Assembly (NCBI RefSeq): GCF_009817885.1
Contig: NZ_CP041764.1
Span: 3,348,001 to 3,412,000, forward strand
Direction: 5' to 3'
Source of the DNA: Serratia rhizosphaerae
Lineage (GTDB): Bacteria; Pseudomonadota; Gammaproteobacteria; Enterobacterales; Enterobacteriaceae
Length of the DNA: 64,000 bases
The first letter of the stretch is position 1. The number at the start of each line of letters is the position of its first letter. Made by a program: the position numbers and the translations under genes. Positions 1 through 8,496 of this stretch are shown piece by piece. The notes below the pieces were generated by a model. That model searched no databases, was not told the origin of the DNA, and was given only the letters and a program-made list of their open reading frames with translations.

Positions 1-593
1 CCAGCCATCATTTGGATGCGCTCACGCTTTATGCCTTCAGCAGTGAGAACTGGAATCGTCCGGCGCAGGAAGTCTCCGCTCTGATGGAGCTTTTTGTGCG
101 CGCCCTGGACAGTGAAGTGAAAAGCCTGCACAAACATAACGTCAGGTTGCGCGTGATCGGTGATGTCAGCCGGTTCAGCGCACGTTTGCAGGAGCGTATT
201 CGTCGTTCCGAGCAGCTGACAGAAAATAACGATGGCCTGACGCTCAACATCGCTGCCAACTATGGCGGTCGTTGGGATATCATGCAGGGAGTAAAGACTT
301 TGGCCGAGAAAGTGCAGGAAGGTTTGCTGCGCCCGGACCAAATCAGCGAAGAGTTACTGAGCGAACAGGTTTGCATGAGCGATCTGGCGCCGGTGGATCT
401 GGTGATCCGCACCGGCGGTGAACACCGCATCAGCAACTTCTTACTGTGGCAGATCGCTTATGCCGAACTTTACTTTACTGATGTACTCTGGCCTGATTTT
501 GATGAACTTGTCTTTGAAGGTGCGCTGAATGCATTTGCACAACGTGAGCGTCGCTTCGGGGGAACAACACCTATCGGCGCTAATGCGTCCTAG
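1..593 (+). CDS. uppS: Undecaprenyl diphosphate synthase, 3' part (5' end outside window)
   Basis: This is the cytoplasmic cis-prenyltransferase that adds eight isopentenyl units to farnesyl diphosphate to make the C55 lipid carrier for peptidoglycan and O-antigen. The reading frame is open from base 3, so about 196 residues are visible and roughly the first 55-60 are missing, judged against the usual ~250 residues. Family blocks present are LTLYAFSSENWNRP near the start, LNIAANYGGRWDI in the middle, and DLVIRTGGEHRISNFLLWQ followed by AELYFTDVLWPDFDE near the C-terminus; the last blocks carry the conserved arginines and glutamate that bind isopentenyl diphosphate and magnesium. It lies 9 bases before cdsA in the order conserved in enterics (uppS-cdsA-rseP-bamA), so co-transcription is likely. 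Confidence 0.97.
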   Translation, partial: SHHLDALTLYAFSSENWNRPAQEVSALMELFVRALDSEVKSLHKHNVRLRVIGDVSRFSARLQERIRRSEQLTENNDGLTLNIAANYGGRWDIMQGVKTLAEKVQEGLLRPDQISEELLSEQVCMSDLAPVDLVIRTGGEHRISNFLLWQIAYAELYFTDVLWPDFDELVFEGALNAFAQRERRFGGTTPIGANAS

Positions 594-602
594 GGGGAAC
601 TT

Positions 603-1451
603 TTGCTGAAGTATCGCCTCATAACTGCTCTGATTTTAATACCGATCGTTATTGCAGCGCTGTTTTTGCTGCCTCCGGTGGGGTTCGCCCTGGTAACGCT
701 GGTAGTGTGCATGTTAGCTGCGTGGGAGTGGGGTCAGCTGGCCGGGTTTGCTTCCCGTTCTCAACGTATCTGGTTGGCGATACTCTGCGGCTTTTTACTG
801 GCGCTGATGATGCTGAGCGTACCGGCCTATCATCAGTCTGCCCACCTGCTGCAGGTGGGCGGGCCGCTGTGGATGTCGCTCGGATGGTGGCTCGCGGCGC
901 TGCTGCTGGTGCTGTTTTATCCTGGCTCTGCGGGGCTGTGGCGCAACTCGCGCCCGCTGCGGCTGGTGTTCGGCATCCTGACCATCGTGCCGTTCTTCTG
1001 GGGCATGCTGGCGCTGCGTCAGTTCGGCTATGAGCAAAACCATTTTACCGGCGCCTGGTGGCTGCTGTATGTGATGCTGCTGGTATGGGGGGCGGATTCC
1101 GGTGCCTACGTCTTCGGCAAGCTGTTCGGCAAGCACAAGCTGGCGCCGAAGGTCTCGCCGGGTAAAACCTGGGAAGGCCTGATCGGCGGTCTGGTGACCT
1201 CGGCGCTGATTTCCTGGCTGTTTGGTCGCTATGCGCCGCTGAACGTGGTGCCGGCGACCCTGCTGGTCTGTTCGGTGACCGCTGCGCTGGCCTCGGTGCT
1301 GGGCGACCTTACCGAGAGCATGTTCAAACGGGAAGCTGGCATCAAGGACAGCGGCCATCTGATTCCGGGACATGGCGGGATACTGGATCGTATCGACAGC
1401 CTGACCGCTGCCGTGCCGGTATTTGCCTGTTTGATGCTGTTAGTGTTTTAA
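603..1451 (+). CDS. cdsA: Phosphatidate cytidylyltransferase (CDP-diglyceride synthase)
   Basis: CdsA is an inner-membrane enzyme that makes CDP-diacylglycerol from phosphatidic acid and CTP, the branch point for phosphatidylethanolamine (see pssA in this window), phosphatidylglycerol and cardiolipin. The product is 282 residues, about the family length, with many hydrophobic segments. The C-terminal signature is clear: SMFKREAGIKDSGHLIPGHG followed by GILDRIDS. The start is a TTG at 603, preceded by a purine-rich AGGGGG; it gives the MLKYRLI N-terminus known from E. coli, which also uses TTG. The gene follows uppS by 9 bases. Confidence 0.97.
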   Translation: MLKYRLITALILIPIVIAALFLLPPVGFALVTLVVCMLAAWEWGQLAGFASRSQRIWLAILCGFLLALMMLSVPAYHQSAHLLQVGGPLWMSLGWWLAALLLVLFYPGSAGLWRNSRPLRLVFGILTIVPFFWGMLALRQFGYEQNHFTGAWWLLYVMLLVWGADSGAYVFGKLFGKHKLAPKVSPGKTWEGLIGGLVTSALISWLFGRYAPLNVVPATLLVCSVTAALASVLGDLTESMFKREAGIKDSGHLIPGHGGILDRIDSLTAAVPVFACLMLLVF

Positions 1452-1479
1452 TCCGTCCGTGACGGGGAGTGTAGGGATG

Positions 1480-2832
1480 ATGTTCAGCGTGCTCTGGAAC
1501 CTGGTAGCGTTTATTATTGCACTCGGTATATTGATTACCGTGCATGAGTTCGGGCACTTTTGGGTGGCCCGTCGCTGCGGCGTCCGCGTTGAACGCTTCT
1601 CGATCGGCTTTGGACGCGCCCTGTGGCGACGGACTGACCGTCACGGCACTGAATTCGTTATCGCGCTGATTCCGCTGGGCGGTTATGTCAAAATGCTGGA
1701 TGAGCGCGTGGAGACGGTGGCGCCTGAGCGGCGTCACCAGGCCTTTAACAATAAAACCGTCTGGCAGCGCGCCGCCATCGTCAGCGCCGGGCCTATCGCA
1801 AACTTCCTGTTTGCCGTGGTTGCCTATTGGCTGGTGTTTATCATCGGCGTCCCTAGTTTTCGTCCGGTTATTGGCGAAATATCACCACAATCTATCGCTG
1901 CTCAGGCGCAAATTTCACCAGGAATGGAACTAAAGTCCGTTGGCGGTATCGAAACGCCTGATTGGGAAGCAGTTCGTCTGGCGCTGGTGACCAAGATTGG
2001 CGATGATAAAACCGAGGTAGGGATTGCGCCTTTTGGTTCATCGCAGGTGGTGAATAAAACTCTGGATTTGCGCCAGTGGAATTTTGAGCCAGACAAGCAG
2101 GATCCGGTGGTTTCGTTGGGGATGATTCCCCGCGGGCCGCAGGTTGAATCGGTATTGGCGCAGGTGCAATCCGGTTCGGCAGCACAAAAAGCGGGTTTGC
2201 AAGCCGGGGACAGGATCGTTAAAGTCGATGGTCAGCCTTTGGGGCGTTGGCAAACGTTGGTGAAACGAATTCACGACGGTCCGGGGCAGCCGCTGGTTTT
2301 AGAGATTGAAAGAAACGGCGCGCCGTTGTCGTTAACGCTGGTCCCGGATAGCAAGACGGCGGCAGGAAAAGACATCGGCTTTGCCGGTATTATTCCGAAA
2401 GTGTTGCCGCTGCCGGATGAGTACAAGACGATTCGTCAGTTTGGACCGTTCTCGGCGCTGTATCAGGCCGGGGACAAGACCTGGCAAATCATGCGCCTAA
2501 CGGTCAGCATGCTGGGTAAATTAATCACCGGTGATGTGAAGTTGAACAACCTGAGCGGCCCGATTTCCATAGCACAGGGCGCCGGGGCTTCAGCCGGGGT
2601 CGGGTTTGTGTACTACTTGATGTTCCTGGCGTTGATTAGCGTCAACCTTGGGATCATCAACCTGTTCCCATTACCGGTGTTAGATGGTGGGCACCTCCTC
2701 TTCCTGGCGATAGAAAAGCTGAAGGGCGGCCCGGTATCCGAGCGAGTACAGGACTACAGCTACCGCATAGGCTCGATTTTGCTGGTACTGTTAATGGGTC
2801 TTGCACTTTTCAATGATTTTTCTCGCCTGTAA
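1480..2832 (+). CDS. rseP: Site-2 intramembrane zinc metalloprotease RseP
   Basis: RseP is the inner-membrane protease that makes the second cut in the anti-sigma factor RseA, releasing sigma E after outer-membrane stress; it also clears remnant signal peptides. The zinc motif HEFGH is at residues 22-26 in the first membrane segment and the second catalytic motif, FPLPVLDGGH with Asp402, is near the C-terminus. Two PDZ domains occupy roughly residues 115-310. I chose the ATG at 1480 because it gives exactly 450 residues and aligns with the E. coli start; an adjacent ATG at 1477 and an in-frame GTG at 1459 are alternatives. Its place directly before bamA links the sigma E pathway to the machine whose failure it senses. 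Confidence 0.96.
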   Translation: MFSVLWNLVAFIIALGILITVHEFGHFWVARRCGVRVERFSIGFGRALWRRTDRHGTEFVIALIPLGGYVKMLDERVETVAPERRHQAFNNKTVWQRAAIVSAGPIANFLFAVVAYWLVFIIGVPSFRPVIGEISPQSIAAQAQISPGMELKSVGGIETPDWEAVRLALVTKIGDDKTEVGIAPFGSSQVVNKTLDLRQWNFEPDKQDPVVSLGMIPRGPQVESVLAQVQSGSAAQKAGLQAGDRIVKVDGQPLGRWQTLVKRIHDGPGQPLVLEIERNGAPLSLTLVPDSKTAAGKDIGFAGIIPKVLPLPDEYKTIRQFGPFSALYQAGDKTWQIMRLTVSMLGKLITGDVKLNNLSGPISIAQGAGASAGVGFVYYLMFLALISVNLGIINLFPLPVLDGGHLLFLAIEKLKGGPVSERVQDYSYRIGSILLVLLMGLALFNDFSRL

Positions 2833-2867
2833 GGGCGGGGATAGGTTAGGAAGAACGCATAACAACG

Positions 2868-5270
2868 ATGGCGATGAAAAAGTTGCTCATAGCGTCGCTG
2901 CTGTTTGGCAGCGCCACCGTATACGGTGCAGACGGGTTCGTGGTGAAAGATATTCATTTCGAAGGCCTGCAGCGGGTCGCCGTCGGTGCGGCGTTACTCA
3001 ACATGCCGGTTCGCGTAGGCGATACCGTCACTGACGATGACATCAGTAATACCATTCGTGCCTTGTTTGCCACCGGCAACTTCGAGGACGTGCGCGTACT
3101 GCGCGATGGTAATACGTTGATCGTACAGGTTAAGGAACGTCCTACCATTGCCAGCATCACTTTCTCCGGCAACAAGTCGGTGAAGGATGACATGCTCAAG
3201 CAAAACCTGGAAGCCTCCGGCGTCCGGGTTGGCGAAGCGCTCGACCGCACCACGATTTCCAGTATTGAAAAAGGCCTGGAAGACTTCTACTACAGCGTCG
3301 GCAAGTACAGCGCCTCGGTGAAAGCCGTGGTGACGCCGTTGCCGCGCAACCGTGTTGACCTGAAGCTGGTGTTCACGGAAGGGGTTTCCGCAAAAATTCA
3401 ACAGATCAACATCGTCGGCAACCATGCCTTCACCAACGATGAACTGATTTCACGCTTCCAACTGCGTGATGAGGTGCCATGGTGGAACGTGGTTGGCGAT
3501 CGTAAATACCAGAAGCAGAAACTGGCGGGCGATCTTGAAACCCTGCGCAGCTTCTATCTGGATCGCGGTTACGCGCGCTTCAACATTGATTCGACGCAGG
3601 TCAGTCTGACGCCGGACAAGAAAGGCATCTACATCACCATCAACATCACTGAAGGCGATCAGTACAAGCTTTCTGACGTGGTGGTGAACGGCAACCTGGC
3701 CGGCCATTCGGCCGAAGTCGCCCAGTTGACCAAGATTGAGCCGGGCGAACTGTACAACGGCAGCAAAGTGACCAAAATGGAAGACAACATCAAGAAGATG
3801 TTGGGCCGTTATGGTTATGCCTACCCACGCGTACAGACTCAGCCGGAAATCAACGACGCGGATAAAACCGTCAAGCTGCACGTCAACATCGACGCGGGCA
3901 ACCGCTTCTATGTGCGCCGCATCAAGTTCGAAGGCAACGACACCAGCAAAGATTCCGTACTGCGCCGTGAAATGCGTCAGATGGAAGGCTCATGGCTGGG
4001 CAATGACCAGGTTGAACAGGGCAAAGAGCGTCTGAACCGTCTGGGCTACTTCGAAACCGTGGACGTTGAGACGCAACGTGTGCCGGGCACTGCCGATCAG
4101 GTTGACGTCACCTACAAGGTGAAAGAGCGCAACACCGGTACGTTCAACTTCGGCGTAGGTTACGGTACGGAAAGCGGCGTCAGCTTCCAGGTTGGCGTTC
4201 AGCAGGACAACTGGCTGGGCACCGGTTACTCGGTGGGCGTCAGCGGCACCAAGAACGACTATCAGACCTATGCGGAACTGTCCGCCACCAACCCCTACTT
4301 CACCGTTGACGGTGTGAGCCTGGGCGGTCGTATCTTCTATAACGACTTTAAGGCCGACGACGCAGACCTGTCTGACTATACCAACAGCAGCTACGGCGTT
4401 GACGGTACGCTGGGCTTCCCAATCAACGAGAACAACTCGCTGCGCGCCGGCCTGGGCTATGTGCATAACAGCCTGTCCGACATGCAGCCGCAGATCGCCA
4501 TGTGGCGTTATCTGAACTCGATGGGGCAGGATCCAAACACCATGGATCGCGCCAGCTACAAGGCGGATGACTTCACGCTGAACCTGGGCTGGACGTACAA
4601 CAACCTTGACCGTGGTTATTTCCCGACCTCCGGTAACCGCACCACCCTGAATGGTAAAATCACCATTCCTGGCTCTGACAACGAATACTACAAAGTGACG
4701 TTGGACAGCGTACAGTACGTGCCGATCAACGACGATCGCACCTGGGTGCTGTTGGGCCGCGGTCGTCTGGGTTATGCCGACGGTCTGGGCGGTAAGGAAA
4801 TGCCGTTCTATGAGAACTTCTATGCCGGCGGTTCCAGCTCCGTACGCGGCTTCCAGTCCAATACCATTGGTCCGAAAGCGGTGTACTACAATTCCAACTC
4901 CTACAGCTGCAGCAACGGCACCAAGCTGTGTGGCTCTGACGATGCAGTCGGCGGTAACGCCATGGCGGTCGCCAGCATGGAGTTGATTACGCCTACGCCG
5001 TTTATCAGCGAAAAATACGCTAACTCGGTACGTACCTCGCTGTTCGTCGATGCGGGTACCGTGTGGGATACCAACTGGGAGAAGAGCCAGACCGCTGGTT
5101 TCGATATTCCGGATTACAGCAAACCAGGCAACATTCGCGTATCTGCCGGTATTGCGCTGCAGTGGATGTCGCCGCTGGGGCCGTTGGTGTTCTCTTACGC
5201 CAACCCGCTTAAAGATTACGAAGGCGATAAATCCGAGCAGTTCCAGTTTAATATTGGTAAGACCTGGTAA
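2868..5270 (+). CDS. bamA: Outer-membrane protein assembly factor BamA
   Basis: BamA is the essential Omp85 core of the BAM complex that folds and inserts beta-barrel proteins into the outer membrane. The product has 800 residues. A signal peptide covers about residues 1-20 (cleavage after VYG). Five POTRA repeats run to about residue 420, followed by a 16-stranded barrel. The conserved loop-6 motif VRGF is present with the Arg at residue 660, and the chain ends FNIGKTW with the terminal aromatic residue typical of barrels. A poly-Ser/Asn/Cys loop (YNSNSYSCSNGTKLCGSD), with two cysteines that could form a disulfide, lies just after the VRGF region. It is followed 156 bases later by skp, its periplasmic chaperone partner. 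Confidence 0.98.
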   Translation: MAMKKLLIASLLFGSATVYGADGFVVKDIHFEGLQRVAVGAALLNMPVRVGDTVTDDDISNTIRALFATGNFEDVRVLRDGNTLIVQVKERPTIASITFSGNKSVKDDMLKQNLEASGVRVGEALDRTTISSIEKGLEDFYYSVGKYSASVKAVVTPLPRNRVDLKLVFTEGVSAKIQQINIVGNHAFTNDELISRFQLRDEVPWWNVVGDRKYQKQKLAGDLETLRSFYLDRGYARFNIDSTQVSLTPDKKGIYITINITEGDQYKLSDVVVNGNLAGHSAEVAQLTKIEPGELYNGSKVTKMEDNIKKMLGRYGYAYPRVQTQPEINDADKTVKLHVNIDAGNRFYVRRIKFEGNDTSKDSVLRREMRQMEGSWLGNDQVEQGKERLNRLGYFETVDVETQRVPGTADQVDVTYKVKERNTGTFNFGVGYGTESGVSFQVGVQQDNWLGTGYSVGVSGTKNDYQTYAELSATNPYFTVDGVSLGGRIFYNDFKADDADLSDYTNSSYGVDGTLGFPINENNSLRAGLGYVHNSLSDMQPQIAMWRYLNSMGQDPNTMDRASYKADDFTLNLGWTYNNLDRGYFPTSGNRTTLNGKITIPGSDNEYYKVTLDSVQYVPINDDRTWVLLGRGRLGYADGLGGKEMPFYENFYAGGSSSVRGFQSNTIGPKAVYYNSNSYSCSNGTKLCGSDDAVGGNAMAVASMELITPTPFISEKYANSVRTSLFVDAGTVWDTNWEKSQTAGFDIPDYSKPGNIRVSAGIALQWMSPLGPLVFSYANPLKDYEGDKSEQFQFNIGKTW

Positions 5271-5426
5271 CGGTTTTACCTCTGTGTAAAACGTTGCTTA
5301 GAATCGCAATAGCCAGACTGTCAAAACGGCAGAGGGAGAAAAGTCTCATTGTTTCGTGAGATAAGTCTGGCAGATTGTGTATTTCACGTGTCGAATGACA
5401 CAAACGGTGATGGTAAGGAGTTTATA

Positions 5427-5924
5427 GTGAAAAAGTGGTTGTGTGCCGCAGGCCTCGGTTTAGCAATGGCTGCTTCAGCGAGTGTTCAGGCTGCTGACAG
5501 TATTGCTGTCGTTAACGTTTCCAGCATTTTCCAACAGTTGCCAGCACGTGAGACCGTGGCGAAACAACTGGAAAACGAATTCAAAGGCCGTGCAAGTGAA
5601 CTCCAGAACATGGAACGCAGCCTGCAGACTAAAATGCAGAAACTGCAGCGTGACGGCTCTACGATGAAGGCGAGCGAGCGCAGCAAGCTGGAAAAAGACG
5701 TGATGGCGCAGCGCGAGCAGTTCTCCAAGAAAGCCCAGTCTTTCGAGCAGGACAATCGCCGTCGTCAGATGGAAGAGCGTAACAAGATCCTGAGCCGTAT
5801 TCAGGATGCAGTGAAAACTGTTGCCAGCAAAGAAGGTTATGACGTGGTGATCGATGCCAACGCCGTAGCTTACGCAGGTTCTTCCAAAGACATCACTGCT
5901 GACGTGCTGAAACAGGTTAAATAA
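5427..5924 (+). CDS. skp: Periplasmic chaperone Skp (OmpH)
   Basis: Skp is a trimeric, jellyfish-shaped periplasmic chaperone that carries unfolded outer-membrane proteins to BamA. I place the start at the GTG at 5427, preceded by TAAGGAG, because it yields a clean signal peptide (MKKWLCAAGLGLAMA through SVQA, about 22 residues) and 165 residues in total, close to the E. coli protein. The mature part is Lys/Glu/Gln-rich and strongly helical from about residue 45 to 125, matching the long coiled-coil tentacles. An upstream in-frame extension to about 5349 lacks a signal peptide at its start and is rejected. lpxD starts 3 bases after its stop. Confidence 0.96.
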   Translation: MKKWLCAAGLGLAMAASASVQAADSIAVVNVSSIFQQLPARETVAKQLENEFKGRASELQNMERSLQTKMQKLQRDGSTMKASERSKLEKDVMAQREQFSKKAQSFEQDNRRRQMEERNKILSRIQDAVKTVASKEGYDVVIDANAVAYAGSSKDITADVLKQVK

Positions 5925-5927
5925 CAC

Positions 5928-6962
5928 ATGCCTTCAATTCGACTGGCTGATTTAGCGCAGCAGTTGGATGCACAATTGCACGGTGATGGCGATCTCGTCA
6001 TCACCGGCATTGCTTCTATGCATTCCGCACAAACTGGCCAAATTACGTTTTTGTCAAACAGCCGCTATCAACAGCAGCTGTCTTCCTGTCAGGCCAGCGC
6101 CGTAGTGCTGACCGAAGCAGATTTGCCACACTGCCGCAGCGCGGCGCTGGTGGTAAAGAATCCCTACCTGACCTACGCGCGCATGGCGCAACTGATGGAC
6201 ACCACGCCGGCACCGGCTCAGGATATCGCGCCGAGCGCGGTCATTTCCCCTGAGGCGCAGCTTGGACAGAACGTGGCCGTCGGTGCGAATGCGGTGATCG
6301 AGTCAGGCGCTGTGCTCGGCGATAACGTGGTTATCGGCCCGGGCTGTTTTATCGGCAAGAATGCTCGTCTGGGCGCCGGTACGCGCTTATGGGCGAACGT
6401 CACCGTGTATCATGAAGTTGAAATCGGTCAACGCTGCCTGATTCAGTCGGGGACGGTGATCGGCGCAGACGGTTTCGGCTACGCCAACGAACGCGGCAAC
6501 TGGGTGAAGATTCCCCAACTGGGCACGGTCATCATCGGCGATCGCGTCGAGATTGGCGCCTGTACCACCATTGACCGCGGTGCGCTGGATAACACTCTGA
6601 TCGGAAATGGTGTTATCATCGACAACCAATGCCAAATTGCGCATAACGTGGTGATTGGCGAAAATACCGCCGTTGCCGGTGGCGTCATCATGGCTGGCAG
6701 TCTGAAAATAGGCCGCTATTGCCAGATCGGCGGCGCCAGTGTGATCAATGGTCACATGGAGATTGCCGATCAGGTGGTGGTCACGGGAATGGGAATGGTT
6801 ATGCGACCAATCACCGAACCTGGGGTATACTCTTCGGGTATTCCGTTACAACCCAACAAAGCCTGGCGTAAAACCGCCGCGTTGGTGATGAATATCGATG
6901 AGATCAGCAAGCGTTTGAAAGCTGTCGAACGAAAAGTCGGTAAAAACGACGATTCCCAATAA
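5928..6962 (+). CDS. lpxD: UDP-3-O-(3-hydroxymyristoyl)glucosamine N-acyltransferase
   Basis: LpxD performs the third step of lipid A synthesis, transferring a 3-hydroxyacyl chain from acyl-ACP to the 2-amino group of UDP-3-O-acylglucosamine in the cytosol. The 344-residue chain has the N-terminal uridine-binding domain (about 1-100), a left-handed beta-helix built of hexapeptide repeats (about 105-295) and a C-terminal helix. The catalytic histidine is His239, in the block AHNVVIGENTAVAGG. The start ATG follows the skp stop directly. It is followed by an unusually long 283-base spacer before fabZ. Confidence 0.97.
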   Translation: MPSIRLADLAQQLDAQLHGDGDLVITGIASMHSAQTGQITFLSNSRYQQQLSSCQASAVVLTEADLPHCRSAALVVKNPYLTYARMAQLMDTTPAPAQDIAPSAVISPEAQLGQNVAVGANAVIESGAVLGDNVVIGPGCFIGKNARLGAGTRLWANVTVYHEVEIGQRCLIQSGTVIGADGFGYANERGNWVKIPQLGTVIIGDRVEIGACTTIDRGALDNTLIGNGVIIDNQCQIAHNVVIGENTAVAGGVIMAGSLKIGRYCQIGGASVINGHMEIADQVVVTGMGMVMRPITEPGVYSSGIPLQPNKAWRKTAALVMNIDEISKRLKAVERKVGKNDDSQ

Positions 6963-7245
6963 GCTTGCCCGTTGCATCACGGTGTATTCAGTCCCAAAAT
7001 GAAATACTGCAGGCAATATCGTGCACGTATAGGGAAACGAAGTGCAAAATAAAGATGCAGCATGCAGGATGATGGGTATAATCACCGCCGCCCGCCTAAC
7101 TGGGTAGAAAAACGAAACGCGTTAGCCGCTCGCGGCTAAAAGCGCAAAGTGTTGTGAATTTGCGGCCTGCCTGATGATCTCCTTTTTGGGGTCAACGCAG
7201 GCCGTGTTGTTGATGCCATCAGTTTTTAGAGACAGGAAGAGTATT
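6963..7245 (+). promoter_or_regulatory. Long lpxD-fabZ spacer with possible promoter and two hairpins
   Basis: This 283-base gap interrupts an otherwise tightly packed operon. It holds a good -10 hexamer TATAAT at 7077-7082 (the matching -35, near 7054, is poor). It also holds a perfect palindrome TTAGCCGCTCGCGGCTAA at 7122-7139 and a longer-range stem CGGCCTGC/GCAGGCCG (7163-7170 with 7197-7204). No convincing gene lies here. I infer a separate promoter and a structured leader for fabZ; nothing here proves it. Confidence 0.35.
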
Positions 7246-7701
7246 TTGACTACTGACACTCATACTCTAGATATTGCAGAAATTTTGGAACTGCTCCCTC
7301 ATCGTTACCCATTCTTGCTGGTTGACCGTGTACTTGAGTTTGAAGAGCATAAATATCTGCGTGCGGTAAAAAACGTTTCCGTTAACGAGCCGTTTTTCCA
7401 GGGCCACTTCCCTGGCAAACCGATTTTCCCAGGCGTATTGATCCTGGAAGCCATGGCGCAGGCCACCGGTATTCTGGCGTTTAAAAGCGTCGGCAAGCTG
7501 GAGCCGGGCGAGCTGTACTATTTTGCCGGTATCGACGAAGCGCGCTTCAAGCGCCCGGTCGTGCCTGGTGACCAGATGATTATGGAAGTCACTTTCGAGA
7601 AAACTCGTCGTGGCCTGACGCGCTTTAAAGGCGTGGCGACCGTCGACGGTAAAATTGTCTGCGAAGCAACCATGATGTGTGCCCGCAGCCGGGAGGCATA
7701 A
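7246..7701 (+). CDS. fabZ: 3-hydroxyacyl-[acyl-carrier-protein] dehydratase FabZ
   Basis: FabZ dehydrates 3-hydroxyacyl-ACP to trans-2-enoyl-ACP in fatty acid elongation, and competes with LpxA/LpxD for 3-hydroxymyristoyl-ACP. The hot-dog fold active-site block GHFPGKPIFPGVLILEAMAQ is present, with catalytic His54 and a Glu at about 68. The start is a TTG at 7246, preceded by AGGAAGAG; it gives 151 residues and the TTDTHTL N-terminus, matching the length and start codon of the E. coli gene. An in-frame ATG further upstream (7174) would add 24 residues unlike the family. Confidence 0.96.
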   Translation: MTTDTHTLDIAEILELLPHRYPFLLVDRVLEFEEHKYLRAVKNVSVNEPFFQGHFPGKPIFPGVLILEAMAQATGILAFKSVGKLEPGELYYFAGIDEARFKRPVVPGDQMIMEVTFEKTRRGLTRFKGVATVDGKIVCEATMMCARSREA

Positions 7702-7704
7702 TCC

Positions 7705-8493
7705 GTGATAGACCAAACCGCCTTTATCCACCCAAGCGCAATTGTTGAAGACGGTGCCGTTGTCGGCGCCGGAGCGCACATTGGCCCATTCTGTTACGTC
7801 GGCTCCCAGGTGGAAATCGGCGAAGGCACGGTGCTTAAATCTCACGTAGTGGTCAATGGCATTACCAAAATTGGCCGCGAAAACCAGATTTATCAGTTCG
7901 CCTCCATCGGTGAAGTGAACCAGGATCTGAAATATGCGGGTGAGCCGACGCGCGTTGAAATCGGCGATCGCAACCGCATTCGCGAGAGCGTGACCATTCA
8001 CCGCGGTACGGCGCAGGGCACCAACGTGACCAAAGTCGGCAACGATAACCTGCTGATGGTTAATGTGCACGTTGCTCACGACTGCGTAGTGGGTAATTCC
8101 TGCATACTTGCCAACAATGCAACGTTGGCGGGCCATGTGGAGATCGACGATCATGCGATCATCGGCGGTATGACGGCTATTCACCAGTTCTGCATTATCG
8201 GCGCGCACGTCATGGTTGGCGGCTGCTCCGGCGTCGCGCAGGATGTGCCGCCTTTTGTTATCGCGCAGGGCAACCATGCAACGCCGTTCGGCGTGAATGC
8301 CGTTGGCCTGAAACGTCGTGGCTTTGATAAGGATGAAATGCAGGCGATCCGTAACGCTTACAAGATCCTGTATCGCAGCGAAAAAACGCTGGACGAAGCC
8401 AAGACGGAAATTGAAGCGTTGGCGCAACAGCAGCCGGTGGCTCAGCAGTTCCTCGATTTCTTTGCGCGCTCCACCCGCGGCATTATTCGCTGA
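7705..8493 (+). CDS. lpxA: UDP-N-acetylglucosamine O-acyltransferase LpxA
   Basis: LpxA catalyses the first step of lipid A synthesis: transfer of 3-hydroxymyristate from ACP to the 3-OH of UDP-GlcNAc. The 262-residue protein is a left-handed beta-helix of hexapeptide repeats followed by a helical C-terminal domain. The catalytic base is His125 in the block HVAHDCVVGN. The start is GTG, 3 bases after the fabZ stop, in a fabZ-lpxA-lpxB run with minimal spacing, so translation is probably coupled. Confidence 0.97.
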   Translation: MIDQTAFIHPSAIVEDGAVVGAGAHIGPFCYVGSQVEIGEGTVLKSHVVVNGITKIGRENQIYQFASIGEVNQDLKYAGEPTRVEIGDRNRIRESVTIHRGTAQGTNVTKVGNDNLLMVNVHVAHDCVVGNSCILANNATLAGHVEIDDHAIIGGMTAIHQFCIIGAHVMVGGCSGVAQDVPPFVIAQGNHATPFGVNAVGLKRRGFDKDEMQAIRNAYKILYRSEKTLDEAKTEIEALAQQQPVAQQFLDFFARSTRGIIR

Positions 8494-8496
8494 TTT

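Noticed and set aside
595..635. GGAACTT near cdsA as a sigma E promoter -35
   Set aside because: No suitable -10 (TCTGA-like) was found at the required spacing.
7267..8427. A 386-codon open frame on the minus strand opposite fabZ and lpxA
   Set aside because: It is antisense to two certain genes, has no recognisable domain, and reflects GC-rich third positions of the real genes.
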